Assembly: GCA_963966185.1 (NCBI GenBank)
Contig: CAWZYM010000366.1
Span: forward strand, 62,001-126,000
Direction: 5' to 3'
From: Rhabditoides inermis
Taxonomy: Eukaryota; Nematoda; Chromadorea; Rhabditida; Rhabditidae
Length of the DNA stretch: 64,000 nt
Below, in pieces: positions 49,612 to 58,169 of the stretch; positions within the stretch are counted from its first letter, which is position 1, and the number at the start of each line of letters is the position of its first letter. Position numbers and translations under genes: made by a program. Below the pieces are notes generated by a model. The model was not told the origin of the DNA. It made no database searches and saw nothing but the letters and a program-made list of their open reading frames with translations.

Positions 49612-51758
49612 GTAATGATCATGTTTGCTTATCGAATCGAAACTCACAACCACCGTTTTTCTATTGTTAATAACTTTCTGACGTTATACAGTGTATATAT
49701 GTTTCCATTGTGAGTTGTGAAAGATCATATCATTACATATAGTTTGAAAAAAACATAATTGTTTATCCATAAATATAGTCAAGCACTGAATGGGGATTTA
49801 TGGAAATGGGTTGGTCGGCCGTGAGTTCCACGCTCCGCAAGGCTAGACTCGCAAAGAGTGTTTCTGTGAGACACGCGCTCCCGACAAAAAAACAGGGAAC
49901 TGGTTACTGTCGACTTGGTGTTGGGAAAGAAATGTTGTACTGCGTTTTTTTCCATTGTGGACAATCCATTGTTGGTAGTGTTATACCTGCCAGGATAGAT
50001 AATTTATGAAACTCATTTCTCACAAAACATAACTTTGATCGATTTGCATCTCACAAAACATAACTTTGATTGATTTGCGTTTCAGGGCCGCATCATGTCG
50101 ATTGCGTGTCAGGAGAAGATCAAGCTGTCCAAGGACGAGGTACGGTATCATGTTGTTCGTGTCGGGACCCAGACCGGCGTTGCAGGTGGACCAGCTGATC
50201 GAGATGAGCGGTCACGACGTGCGGCAGACGATCTACAATCTGCAGATGCGCGGCGCGATTGGGAAGGCAGGGGAGGAGCAGAAGATCGAGAAGAAGGACT
50301 GCGCGGTGGTGAGTGCGGGGTGAGAATCGGGAGAGAGAGGAGAAAGTAAAAAGGGCTTAATGGTACTGTGTAGTGTGGGTAAAGGAGCGTGCTCGAGAAG
50401 TCGCGAGTAGTGTGGCTAGTCTGAAGGAGAAAAGGGGACTGTGTGATGAGCGGGGATGGGAGTGGATGTTCATGTCAGAAAGGTGTTATCGCAAACGTTT
50501 GTCACATTCAACATGCCATCATGCTAGTATTTACTGGACGTATTTACAAGAATCGTTGTATTCACGTTTTACAAGACGATGTCTGAACAGCCGCCCATGT
50601 TTAGAGAGGTTATTAATGTGTGTTCAGAACCCGTTCGAGGCTGCGCGCACTCTGCTCTCGGCTGGCGGCACGCTACTCGACAAGCAGGTGAGAAGACTGG
50701 TGACTGGCGACTGGTACTGGTACTGGTCCCCTGTTGCTGGTGACTGGTACTCGTGACCGGGACTGGTACTGGTTAGTGATACTGGTGCTTTGTGACTGTG
50801 GGCGCTTGATAGTTCATTTTGCTGACTCGCAGGAGCTGTTCTTCTCCGACTACTCGCTGATGCCGCTGTTTGTGCAGGAGAACTATGCCACTCTCAACAA
50901 CAAGAAGCACAGGTGAGAGTTTTTTTTCAATTCGTCCATGCTGATGTTCTATTAGTAATTCCGGTCATTTGTTGTATTACGTTTGCAGTGAAACTTATTC
51001 TCGGTGGGTTTCATTTTTATCAACCACGTGTTTGGTGCAAAACGCGGATGAAACAGTGTGTAAAAGTTGTCTGGTTTTAGCAAGGCGCAGTCGCTGGCGA
51101 ATCTGCGCAAGGCATCGGATGTGATATCAATGGGCGACACGGTGGACAAGACGATCAGGAGTGGAGGCAGCTGGAAGCTGCTCAACGAGCAGGTGCCATC
51201 TCTACCTCTCTCCCTCTCTCCCCTCTCTCTCCCTCTCTCCCCTCTCTCTCTCCCTCTCTCTCCTTCTCCCTCTCTCCCTCTCTCCCCTCTCTCTCCCTCT
51301 CTCTCTCCTTCTCCCTCTCTCCCTCTCTCTCTCCCTCTCTCCCTCTCTCCCTCTCTCCCTCTCTCCCTCTCTCCCTCTCTCCCCCTCTCTCCCCTCTCCC
51401 CCCTCTCCCCCCTCTCCCCCCTCTCACCCTCCCCTCCTCCAGTCGATGCTGTCTGCCGCCCTGCCCTGTCTGACGATGGACGGCTATCTGTCTGGGATGA
51501 TCCAGTTCCCTGCCTGGTTGGGCAAGAACAGCACTGCCAGCAAGCGACAGCGCATGATGCGACAGCTCAGTCAGCACGCGCACCTCAAGTCAGTGCGGGG
51601 ATGGGTTGATCGATTGACATTGAATCGATTGATTGCTTGACTGATTGATAATAGGGTATTAAGAATTAAGATCAAATTGAGATCTGACAGTGACTCACTG
51701 GATTAGACGGACCACGGATCAGGGTAGTATTGTGTGTCTAGGATCTCTGCTTGTAACC

Positions 51759-51813
<55 letters not shown>

Positions 51814-54800
51814 GAGTATTGTGGGTGTCTAGGATCTCTGCCTCTCCGCACTCTATGGTGACAGACTATGTGCCGATGCTGCGCGATCGCCTCACCCGGC
51901 CGCTCATCGAGCAGGAGAACGCGGGAGTCAGGTGGGTCTTCAGAATATTGAGCTCGAATCAAGCAGCACATGGTACGGTAAGATTACGGTAAATGTAATA
52001 CAACACCTACTGCGAGTTGCCACAATACGGAAGGGAGGGAGAGGTGAGATGTTATGTGGGGAGAGTGAGAGCACTAGGACTACAGTGGCGGCCAAAAAGG
52101 TATCACCTTTTGGTTTTTGCTCTCTAAAACTATTCAGATGAAAGATAGAGCTCCCATCTTTTGCACACTGTTTTCTGGACTCCATTCAAACCTAATACAA
52201 AAATCCAAATTCATCCCCCTTTTATCTCTCGGTTACAGTAGGCGGATTACTGTATTCACAAAATCATCAATTTCTCGTTTTCAACTTTGAAGAATTCCTG
52301 TGACCAAACCACACTTCCAAAAAAGTTCTACCCACTATTTTTGGGTAAAGCCATTCATTGGGCATCCAAAAACACCTTGACTTCATATTACATGATTGAT
52401 TTCTTGAACTTCTCGTCTGCATTCTAGACCCGAACCTTGCGAGTCCGCCGATCGAGCTCTTCCCAGAGGTGCTCGATGAAGTTGTGGTCCGGCGACTGGC
52501 TTTTCGACACTATGACTCTTCACTTGCCTTTTTTGAATACGTCCTAATAGAGGATGGTGCAATGGCAAACTTGGAACAATTTTTTAAACCGACCTTAATG
52601 GGTTTAGAGGACTTCTTTTTTCATTGTCTAGCTGCAAGACGTAGTTCTGACCATTAGTCTGCCGAACAATCACCCGCAGCACTCCTCCAGGTCTGTTTAT
52701 AGAAATGTCCAAGGTCTGTTTATAGAAATGTCCAATTTTGCCATTGCACCATCCTCTATTGAGACGTGTTCAAAAAGAGCAAGTGAAGAGTCATAGTGTC
52801 GAAAAGCCAGTCGCCGGACCACAACTTCATCGAGTACCTCTGGGAAGAGCTCGATCGGCGGACTCGCAAGGTTCGGGTCTAGAATGCAGACGAGAAGTTC
52901 GCGTTGCTCAGGCAGGAATGAAAGAGGTTCGACCTCGCGATCCTCCACAAGCTGATCGATTCGATGCCCCGCCGCTGACAGGCCGTTATTGTGAACAAGG
53001 GACACCCTACGAAGTACTGACAGAGTTTCAGACCATTATTTCATTTTATAGTATAGTTAGGCTTTGTTTAAATTAGAGATTTGCAATTATTTGATGTTGT
53101 ATCTTTACTGCTTATTTAAATTCAAGAAATCAATCATGTAATATGAAATCAAGGTGTTTTTGGATGCCCAATGAATGGCTTTACTCAAAAATAGTGGGTA
53201 GAACTTTTTTGGAAGTGTGGTTTGGTCACAGGATTTCTTCAAAGTTGAAAACGAGAAATTGATGATTTTGTGAATACAGTAATCCGCCTACTGTAACCGA
53301 GAGATAAGAGGGGGATGAATTTGGAATTCGGTATTAGGTTTGAATGGAGTCCAGAAAACAGTGTGCAAAAGATGGGAGCTCTATTTTTCATTTGAATAGT
53401 TTTAGAGAGCAAAAACCAAAAGGTGATACCTTTTTGGCCGCCACTGTAAGTAGGTCGTATTGGTTTCCGGAATTCGGGAATTCTGGAGTGAAGTGATTGG
53501 TCGATGTTGTGATGCGCGTCGTGTATTCTATTCACTCTTACAATACTGGGTGCTAGTGGCTAGTGGTGAGATGACTTTTTCAAAGCATGATCCAAGTGAT
53601 TTTGTTCGCATAAATTATCTGTTCTTGTCGGTAGTGATAGCGGTTCAGGTTCGTAGTGACGTAGACGCCGAATGTGTCGGATTCTTCCCCTGTTTCAATT
53701 TTCCAAAAAAGTTCCCCGCTAGAACTATCCTCAGCTAGAACTATCCGGAGTTCTGAGATTTATCCCGTTATATCTGTGCATGACATTATAATTACCACGG
53801 TATGTATGAATAGCGAATAGCATCGGTTTCAGTAGATTCGAAGTGCAACTCGTTTCAGCTCGATAGTTGCCACTATGGCCGAGTTGCCAGAAGTTCGTTT
53901 CAATCGATGGATAGCATCCCTTCTTGTTCCGTAGTGGCGACGAAGACGGAGTCGACAGTGGCATCCATATCAGTAGATTGGAAGTGCAACCCGTTTCAGC
54001 TCTGTGGTTGCCACTATGACGGCGTACGACCTGGTGCGCGACGATGCGGAGGCGATCGCCGAGCTCGCCGTGTGGCCCGGAAGGAAGGACCCCGCAGCTG
54101 AGATACAGAGCAAGGTGGGGGAGATGAACTACTGGATGGAAGAGTCCAGTGGGTATGTGTAGATAAGCATTACAACCAGCGCGGCAGCGCTGGTTGGTTT
54201 GTGTTAACCCTAGTCGCGCGCTAGAATCGGCAAAAGGCGACTGAACGAAAGGTCCCTTAGAATCTTTGCGAGAACAATGTGATGCTGATAGATGTTATCA
54301 GGATGTTAGAAAATGGTTAAGTTTCGATTTTGGTAACGCTAGCTGTTGTAGGAAGCGAGATACGCGCGCGCGCCCCCTGAGGGGCAGGCAATCCCCCGTG
54401 TACGGATCGTTTTCTAGGGGGGGGGGTGGCGCGCACCGGCTGCCCCCAGCAGACAGGAGGTGCGCAATCCTGTGGATTGCACTGATATCGTTTAGATCGC
54501 GGGTTCTGCCGTGCGCACAGTAGTGTTGTGGTTAGCGATTGCGCCCGTTGAGACACATGGCTCGAGTTCGGTTCCGGCTGGTGGCAAACCTTTTGTAATA
54601 TATTATTTTACATAGAAATGACATTGGAATTGTAAATTTTCCCATCAGCATTACCTAAACTCTTTTTTTGCAAATTTTATACAATTTTGGACTCAACAAG
54701 GTGGGTGAACTGTTGGATTTCTTTAAAAAAATGTTTTGTGGTTCATGTTAATGTAGATAGATTTATATGAAATCCAATAAAAGTACATTCATTATCTTTT

Positions 54801-57171
54801 AAAAGGACTTCCGTAAGAGAAGAGTTTGTGTTACTCAACGTAATGCAACAAAAGCTCATGCATTTTATCAATCGAAATAGTACACAAACCTGCTCCAATA
54901 GTTCAACCGGATACCGAAATCAATTTCCCGACATACAACATTTGCTCGCATTAGTTATTATTGCAGAAAGAGCAGGTTTGTTTACTATTTCGATTGATAA
55001 AATGCATGAGCTTTTGTTGCATTACGTTGAGTAACACAAACTCTTCTCTTACGGAAGTCCTTTTAAAAGATAATGTTCTTTCATCTATTGCGAGGAGATG
55101 ATATTGGAGTGGAGAGAGTTGTCCAGAACAAGGGGGGATAAACTACTGGACGGAAGAGTCCTGTGTCCAGAGCAAGGTGGGGGGGAGAGGTGGAATTGGA
55201 GAAATACGAGTGCATGTTGATGTGAAGGAGAGCCGGGAGAGAGGACCTGGTTCCGGAGGCAAGATGCAGAGAAAGGCGAGAGAGAGACGAGTGAATGGAA
55301 ATGAAGGAAGGTGTGCAGAGCAAAGTGGAGGAGGAGGTGGTATGGGAAAGTTGTCCAAAGGGATTCCCACTGCCACTGCTTCCATTCAGGAGAGGGAATC
55401 GGGGAATGGAAGTGGAGAGGGTTGCCTAGGCGATGAGAGTTGGTGGGTATGTTATCAGCAGATGGAATAGAAGAGGTTGGAGATTTGTGCGGAGTATGGT
55501 TTTTGGGAGAACGAAGCCGTGTTTGCTGCAACTCGCTGAATGTTCGGTGTTCCAGACGAAGGCTGCTCTGACGCGCGCGCTGAACAAGGAGCATCGACTG
55601 CTGCCATACGCAGTCGAGGAGATTGGCAAGGGAGCGAAGAAGAGGACGGCGGAGAGGGGTGAGTGGGGGAGGGGAGGGGAGGGGAGAGGACGGCGGAGAG
55701 GGGTGAGTGGGGGAGGGGAGGGGAGAGGACGGCGGAGAGGGGTGAGTGGGGGAGGGGAGGGGAGAGGACGGCGGAGAGGGGTGAGTGGGGGAGGGGAGGG
55801 GAGAGGACGGCGGAGAGGGGTGAGTGGGGGAGAGGAGGGGAGAGGACGGCGGAGAGGGGTGAGTGGGGGAGGGGAGGGGAGAGGACGGCGGAGAGGGGTG
55901 AGTGGGGGAGGGGAGGGGAGAGGACGGCGGAGAGGGGTGAGTGGGGGAGGGGAGGGGAGAGGACGGCGGAGAGGGGTGAGTGGGGGAGGGGAGGGGAGAG
56001 GACGGCGGAGAGGGGTGAGTGGGGGAGAGGAGGGGAGAGGACGGCGGAGAGGGGTGAGTGGGGGAGGGGAGGGGAGAGGACGGCGGAGAGGGGTGAGTGG
56101 GGGAGGGGAGGGGAGAGGACGGCGGAGAGGGGTGAGTGGGGGAGGGGAGGGGAGAGGACGGCGGAGAGGGGTGAGTGGGGGAGAGGAGGGGAGAGGACGG
56201 CGGAGAGGGGTGAGTGGGGGAGGGGAGGGGAGGGGAGAGGACGGTGGAGAGGGGTGAGTGGGGGAGGGGAGGGGAGAGGACGGCGGAGAGGGGTGAGTGG
56301 GGGAAGGGAAGGGGAGAGGACGGCGGAGAGGGGTGAGTGGGGGAGGGGAGGGGAGAGGACGGCGGAGAGGGGTGAGTGAGGGAGGGGAGGGGAGAGGATG
56401 GCAGAGAGAGGTGAGTGAGGGAGGGGAGGGGAGAGGACGGCGGAGAGGGGAGAGTGGGGGAGGGGAGGGGAGGGGACGGCGGAGAGGGGTGAGTGGGGGA
56501 GGGGAGGGAAGATATGGGTAGAATTCTCATCTCCTCTTCACTCATACTAGTTAGTATTGGAAACGGTATGGTCACTCTGGTTGTAGGAGAAGGGGAGGGA
56601 TGTGTTGTGATACTAGTATAGGCAAGGAGGAGTAAGGCGGATTGTCGCAATGATTCTGCTATTCTCGCATTGTCGTCTGCTCATTTCAGAAGTGGAGGTT
56701 GACGAAGACGGAAACCTGGTGGAGCGTGTGGGAGAGGGGGAGGGAGAGGAGGAGGAGGAGGAAGACGACAAGCCCGCCGCTGCTGCCAAGGCCAAGGCGC
56801 CCAAGACACCGGCTGGTGAGTGGGGATGAGGGATGGGGAGATGATAAGCTTAACGGTGATGATAAGGATAAGGAAGGGTGATAAAGATAAGGTGATAAAG
56901 AATGATGAGGTGCTAAGCATATGGGGAGATGGTATGGGGAGACTATCATAACAACGACTTCATTACCGTTTCGAGAAGAATCTGTGAAATGGAGGTGTGT
57001 CATAGGCTTTTATATCCGTCTATCTCTTTGATGTTCTGAATCCTTTGAAATTGAAGAGATTGGCCTCACCTGCCTAAAATATGTTATATAAACGATGTGT
57101 GTGTTTCAGCTCGCGGCGGTCGGGGCGGGGCGAGAGGAGGCGGGGCTAAGCGCGGACGAGCAGCCAAGTGA
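21487..57171 (+). CDS. RFC1: Replication factor C large subunit, 31 exons, 937 aa
   Basis: RFC1 is the large AAA+ subunit of the clamp loader that opens PCNA and places it on primed DNA in the nucleus. Exons: 21487-21492, 21570-21650, 21773-21884, 22147-22245, 22404-22510, 22809-22919, 23226-23270, 23407-23482, 23725-23846, 24753-24842, 25615-25770, 25959-26036, 43750-43842, 44494-44593, 44857-44928, 45948-46021, 47203-47290, 47467-47546, 48815-48904, 49469-49522, 50086-50139, 50186-50308, 50628-50687, 50833-50912, 51081-51192, 51443-51588, 51833-51931, 54000-54114, 55556-55658, 56690-56815, 57110-57171. All phases agree and the sum is 938 codons. The start ATGAGC is followed by DIRSFFG, like the usual RFC1 N terminus. 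Order: Lys/Ser/acidic tail (1-361), WVDKYRP box (380), Walker A GSPGIGKT (447-454), Walker B VLIMDE (513-518), sensor 1 ICICND (551), sensor 2 DVRQ (609), collar domain, then an acidic and RGG-type C terminus. The BRCT domain expected before WVDKYRP is absent. Intron 7 uses a GC donor. The model is shorter than the roughly 1,150-aa human protein. Confidence 0.93.
21570..26036 (+). other. RFC1: RFC1 N-terminal tail exons with repeated S-D-D-E motifs
   Basis: Exons 2-12 encode a low-complexity basic and acidic tail. Exons 4, 5, 6 and 7 each carry, at or near their start, one acidic serine motif (SSDDESP, DSDDAMP, SSDDEMP, DSEDEF), most followed by a KK/KR-rich stretch; these match casein-kinase-2-type sites. 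The likeness suggests the exons arose by tandem exon duplication. Exon 9 contains QVDALDFF, close to a PCNA-binding PIP-box (Q, hydrophobic at +3, two aromatics at +6/+7) although alanine replaces the usual aliphatic residue. Both readings are inference. Confidence 0.7.
24843..25450 (+). repeat. Polypurine GA/GGGA tract in RFC1 intron 10
   Basis: Starting right at the donor (AAAG|GTGGGAGAGAG), about 600 bases are almost only G and A on the coding strand. The phrase AGGGTGGGAG, which resembles the donor junction, recurs several times (about 24885, 24940, 25068, 25099, 25124, 25160). Confidence 0.85.
26037..26455 (+). repeat. Polypurine GA tract opening RFC1 intron 12
   Basis: The donor (CAG|GTGAGGGGGGAGAG) runs into (GA)n and related purine repeats for about 400 bases before the satellite array begins. 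Confidence 0.85.
26546..38598. repeat. Main block of ~238-bp satellite in RFC1 intron 12
   Basis: About 50 tandem monomers of 238-239 bp, such as those starting TCATTCTATGTGCTTCCTCG. Monomer variants recur in fixed order: one six-monomer block (about 1,429 bp) at about 33222-34650 is followed directly by its near-identical copy at 34651-36079. Another recognisable series starts at about 27020, 28691, 32507 and 36795. This is higher-order structure like that of centromeric satellites. Each monomer contains two related hairpin modules: CCTCGC-TGAAT-GCGAGG and CTCAC-TTGAT-GTGAG, each followed by a G(A)GTRTAC-type segment. Most monomers carry a short minus-strand open frame (about 75 codons), which I regard as incidental. 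Confidence 0.95.
38599..40402. mobile_element. TIR element with CTAGTAGG-rich ends inserted in the satellite
   Basis: The satellite monomer is interrupted after GTGGATA and resumes with TAAGCAGTTG, so the target TA (38597-38598) is duplicated at 40403-40404. Both ends carry an inverted GACTAGTAGGAAACTAG core and many further copies of CTAGTAGG/CCTACTAG in both orientations (38610-38800, 40265-40390). Between them is a spliced minus-strand gene. Length 1,804 bp. Organisation (motif-clustered ends, small spliced gene) parallels the element at 12.1 kb. Superfamily not identified; the TA target is compatible with Tc1/mariner-like insertion but other classes also use TA. Confidence 0.75.
38994..39800 (-). 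pseudogene. Broken spliced gene inside the 38.6-kb element, product unknown
   Basis: Four minus-strand exons in order: 39800-39713, 39585-39518, 39321-39211 and 39153-38994, ending in TAG. All donors are GT and all acceptors are TTACAG, TTTTAG, TTGCAG and TTTCAG. Exons 1, 2 and 4 link in phase. Exon 3 opens in phase (LFDPDGSATYEAME) but reaches a stop after 14 codons, and its second half (GRIGKSEAHAKLH) is open in another frame that matches exon 4. It therefore carries a small frameshifting indel. No 5' start exon was found. The C terminus (about 52 residues, ending FLTFVLQQLV) is helix-like. No transposase catalytic triad is recognisable in what remains. Function unknown. Confidence 0.5.
40403..41276. 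repeat. Satellite block between the two insertions
   Basis: About 3.7 further monomers of the same ~238-bp satellite continue in register after the inserted element, up to a LINE insertion at 41277. Confidence 0.93.
41277..41748 (-). pseudogene. 5'-truncated LINE fragment inserted in the satellite
   Basis: On the minus strand it encodes the C terminus of a non-LTR reverse transcriptase ORF, from LLDLQTLEERRLIND through an ALWNTLPNNI block to a stop at about 41417. A roughly 140-base 3' UTR ends in an (ATT)n-type tail at 41277-41292. The satellite motif CTAGA is present on both sides (41272-41276 and 41749-41753), a short target-site duplication. Severe 5' truncation and a simple-repeat tail fit CR1/RTE-like elements. 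Confidence 0.75.
41749..41836. repeat. Last partial satellite monomer
   Basis: The monomer cut by the LINE resumes at CTAGATTTTGGTGTACTTAT and ends at GGAGGGAGTGGATAA. After that the sequence is unrelated to the satellite. Confidence 0.9.
42212..43596. mobile_element. 1.4-kb near-perfect palindromic (fold-back) element, TA target
   Basis: The left arm starts TCACACTGTCTCTGTAAGAA and the right arm ends with its complement. The arms (about 680 bases each) match almost throughout, and the centre is near 42900. TA flanks both ends (42210-42211 and 43597-43598). The short open frames mirrored in the arms have no recognisable domain. The element lies in RFC1 intron 12, just before exon 13. Confidence 0.85.
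46598..46672 (-). other. tRNA-like fragment, probably SINE-derived
   Basis: The minus strand has an A-box match (TGGCCTAGTGG) and a B-box match (GGTTCGAGTCC) at tRNA-like spacing. Acceptor and T stems do not pair, so a functional tRNA is not supported. Located in RFC1 intron 16. Confidence 0.4.
46906..46985 (+). other. tRNA-like fragment with a good T arm
   Basis: A-box TAGTGTAGTGG and B-box GAGTTCGAATC are near-ideal, and the T arm pairs perfectly (ATAGA / TCTAT around GTTCGAA). The acceptor stem does not form, so this looks like a tRNA-derived repeat or a pseudogene. RFC1 intron 16. Confidence 0.45.
47685..48231. mobile_element. hAT-type MITE with exact 8-bp target duplication
   Basis: The ends TAGAGATGGTCCGGTTAA and TTAACCGGACCATCTCTA are perfect inverted repeats. 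The octamer GTCTATTG lies directly outside both ends (47677-47684 and 48232-48239). An 8-bp duplication with TAGAGATG-like ends is typical of the hAT superfamily. Both halves are filled with CCGGTTAACCGG palindromes and CGGTTAACC repeats, probable transposase-binding sites. It is non-coding, 547 bp, in RFC1 intron 18. Confidence 0.9.
48601..48637 (+). repeat. Decoy copy of the exon 19 acceptor and exon start
   Basis: TATGCATGCTTTCC-TTTCAG followed by TTGTCCGTGCTAATC closely matches the true junction at 48797-48835 (TTGCATGCTTTCC-TTGCAG, TTGTCCGAGCTGATT). If used as an exon start it would reach a TGA after five codons. Confidence 0.7.
48920..48978 (+). repeat. (GA)n microsatellite after exon 19
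   Basis: Starts about 20 bases after the donor GTGGGT of RFC1 exon 19. Confidence 0.9.
49567..49611. repeat. (ATTG)n microsatellite
   Basis: A tandem ATTG/GATT tetranucleotide run of about 45 bases in RFC1 intron 20. Confidence 0.9.
51193..51440 (+). repeat. Polypyrimidine intron 25 of RFC1
   Basis: Practically the whole 250-bp intron is C and T on the coding strand (CCTCTCTCC-type repeats) from just after the donor to the acceptor CCTCCTCCAG. This could form a triplex and offers an unusually long polypyrimidine tract. Confidence 0.9.
51722..51832 (+). repeat. Decoy exon 27 acceptor and (AG)n tract
   Basis: GTATTGTGTGTCTAG|GATCTCTGC at about 51727-51751 is a near copy of the true junction TATTGTGGGTGTCTAG|GATCTCTGCC at 51817-51842. 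The two copies flank an (AG)n microsatellite (51761-51816). The decoy is out of phase with the downstream frame. Confidence 0.75.
52083..53446. mobile_element. Fold-back Tc1-like relic
   Basis: Ends CAGTGGCGGCCAAAAAGGTA and its complement are flanked by TA (52081-52082 and 53447-53448). Each arm of about 480-600 bases carries the 3' part of a Tc1-type transposase gene in inverted orientation. The right arm (+) reads SPDHNFIEYLWEELDRRTRK, which includes the last acidic catalytic residue region, and then a degenerate C terminus ending NKGHPTKY. Stops and a frame change break the gene. The N-terminal DNA-binding and first catalytic regions are missing from both arms. It sits in RFC1 intron 27. 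Confidence 0.85.
52770..53021 (+). pseudogene. Tc1-like transposase C-terminal fragment
   Basis: This is the right-arm coding remnant of the fold-back element. Recognisable parts are PDHNFIEYLWEEL, LIDSMPRR and NKGHPTKY, in that order. In-frame stops interrupt it (for example TGA after SMPRR), and the catalytic core is incomplete. An inverted counterpart lies at about 52390-52560. Confidence 0.75.
53817..53879 (+). repeat. Decoy copy of the exon 28 acceptor and exon start
   Basis: About 60 bases (AGTAGATTCGAAGTGCAAC, CGTTTCAG, then GTTGCCACTATGGCC) match 53959-54021 at the true exon 28 junction. If used, it would add about 30 codons in the correct phase but then stop at a TAG near 53936. Confidence 0.75.
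54523..54592 (+). other. tRNA-like fragment
   Basis: GTGGTTAGCG followed by GAGTTCGGTTCC about 40 bases later resembles the A and B boxes of a tRNA-derived repeat. It is weak and lacks proper stems. RFC1 intron 28. Confidence 0.3.
54790..55075. mobile_element. 286-bp MITE with long inverted repeats
   Basis: CATTATCTTTTAAAAGGACT at the left end is inverted exactly at the right end, and the inverted match runs for about 110 bases into the element. The two ends are nearly identical. No convincing target duplication (only TT). Non-coding. In RFC1 intron 28. Confidence 0.85.
55645..56515 (+). repeat. 39-bp minisatellite repeating the exon 29 end and its 5' splice site
   Basis: The last bases of RFC1 exon 29 (GACGGCGGAGAGGG) and the donor GTGAGTGGGGG form the first of about 22 tandem units. 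Most units are 39 bp, with 44-bp spacing at two places. About 21 units keep a consensus GTGAGT donor preceded by AGAGGG or a close variant. The array ends before a normal intron 29 remainder. In the exon's reading frame there is no stop until about 56255. Confidence 0.95.
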
Positions 57172-58169
57172 GAATAAGGAGTCGCTGCTCCACCGCTGTT
57201 CCATCCCTGCTCCGTTGACTCGTGTTTTCTCTGCTCCAACTTGTTTCTACTGTTGTATCTTTTGTATCCAGTGTGTATTGTGTATCGTGTTCAATGCCAG
57301 TGTTTTGTTCCTCGTCCGGTCTCTAGAATGCTCTCTCTTCGGTTTTTGCATGTACGGTAATTGTTCTCATGGTTTTAAATGTGTTGTTTCGATAAAGAGT
57401 TGATTTGTTTTATCGATTGTTGGTGCGTGTTTCAACTCGTTTGCTCGGTCAAATATCTAAAGAAAAAACAAGGTGGCGAGACTGCGACAGGTTTTAACGG
57501 CAGAAACAATAAAATTACGTCACTCGCGCATGCTATTCAGTGCGATAGTGTGTGAGAGAGACAGGTCATCATACAGGCTCCGCCAATCAACGTATTTGCC
57601 CCCGCCCCTTTTTCCATTCGATTTATTGCCTCGCACAGAGTCGCATGTATTTCGCAATCATGTATTCCGTAACTGTGTCCAATTTCTTGACTGTCGTATT
57701 CTGTCGTATTCCTTTATCATCCACTTCATCACCCCTTTATTGTCGCGCGTTCACGCGAGTTTTGGTAAAGCTGTTTAGGTCACATCATATTTTGACGCTG
57801 ACGCTTCCGTGCACCAAATGCACATATTAATTATGATCACGCTCGTCGCTCGTCAATTTTAGTTTTTTTTATTGCGGTATTTACTCGAACCTAAACATAG
57901 TTGTGATCATCCATCTACTTTCGAGTTGGACGCGTATTATTGCCAAGAAGATCACATATTTCGCAATAGTGCACTGGACTGTTAGCGATTGTCCTCATCC
58001 TAGTTATTTCCTTGTGACTTGCTGCATTCCCTCATCTATACACTCATATGACAGTGCGAGTTGATCTACTTGTCGATGCTTACAATGATTGTGTCGATAT
58101 TGTACTATGCTTGTATTGTATAGATTGTATATTCGCGTTTATCTCTTTGTAATCGCTTTGTTTGCTAGA
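57172..58169. other. RFC1 3' region and intergenic gap
   Basis: After the RFC1 stop there are GATAAA-like (57391) and AATAAA (57508) motifs that could serve as polyadenylation signals. No exon chain could be supported between here and 58170. Confidence 0.45.

Larger units (their letters stand above)
43750..50308 (+). other. RFC1: RFC1 AAA+ ATPase core (exons 13-22)
   Basis: This block encodes the clamp-loader ATPase. WVDKYRPKSL opens it. The P-loop is split across exons 15 and 16 (SGSP|GIGKTT). Exon 17 begins DVRNKKHLE. Exon 18 holds Walker B with the RFC1-type extension LIMDEVDGMSGNEDR. Exon 19 holds IICICNDRQHQKMRSL, exon 20 FDVRFPRPRVEQL and exon 22 HDVRQTIYNL. All are close to the RFC1 (not RFC2-5) forms, so the subunit assignment is firm. 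All catalytic residues are intact, so the gene appears functional despite its repeat-filled introns. Confidence 0.93.

Noticed and set aside
55663..56379. Long plus-strand Gly/Arg/Glu repeat frame over the minisatellite
   Set aside because: It is intronic in the RFC1 model and explained by the 39-bp unit being divisible by three; kept only as a splice-site finding.
55085..56650. Very long minus-strand open frame (521 codons) of Pro/Ser/Leu repeats
   Set aside because: It is the antisense of the 39-bp minisatellite inside RFC1 intron 29; its composition reflects the repeat only.
57473..58169. Possible small genes between RFC1 and the acidic-protein gene
   Set aside because: Frames start at non-ATG codons or lack splice signals and recognisable sequence.
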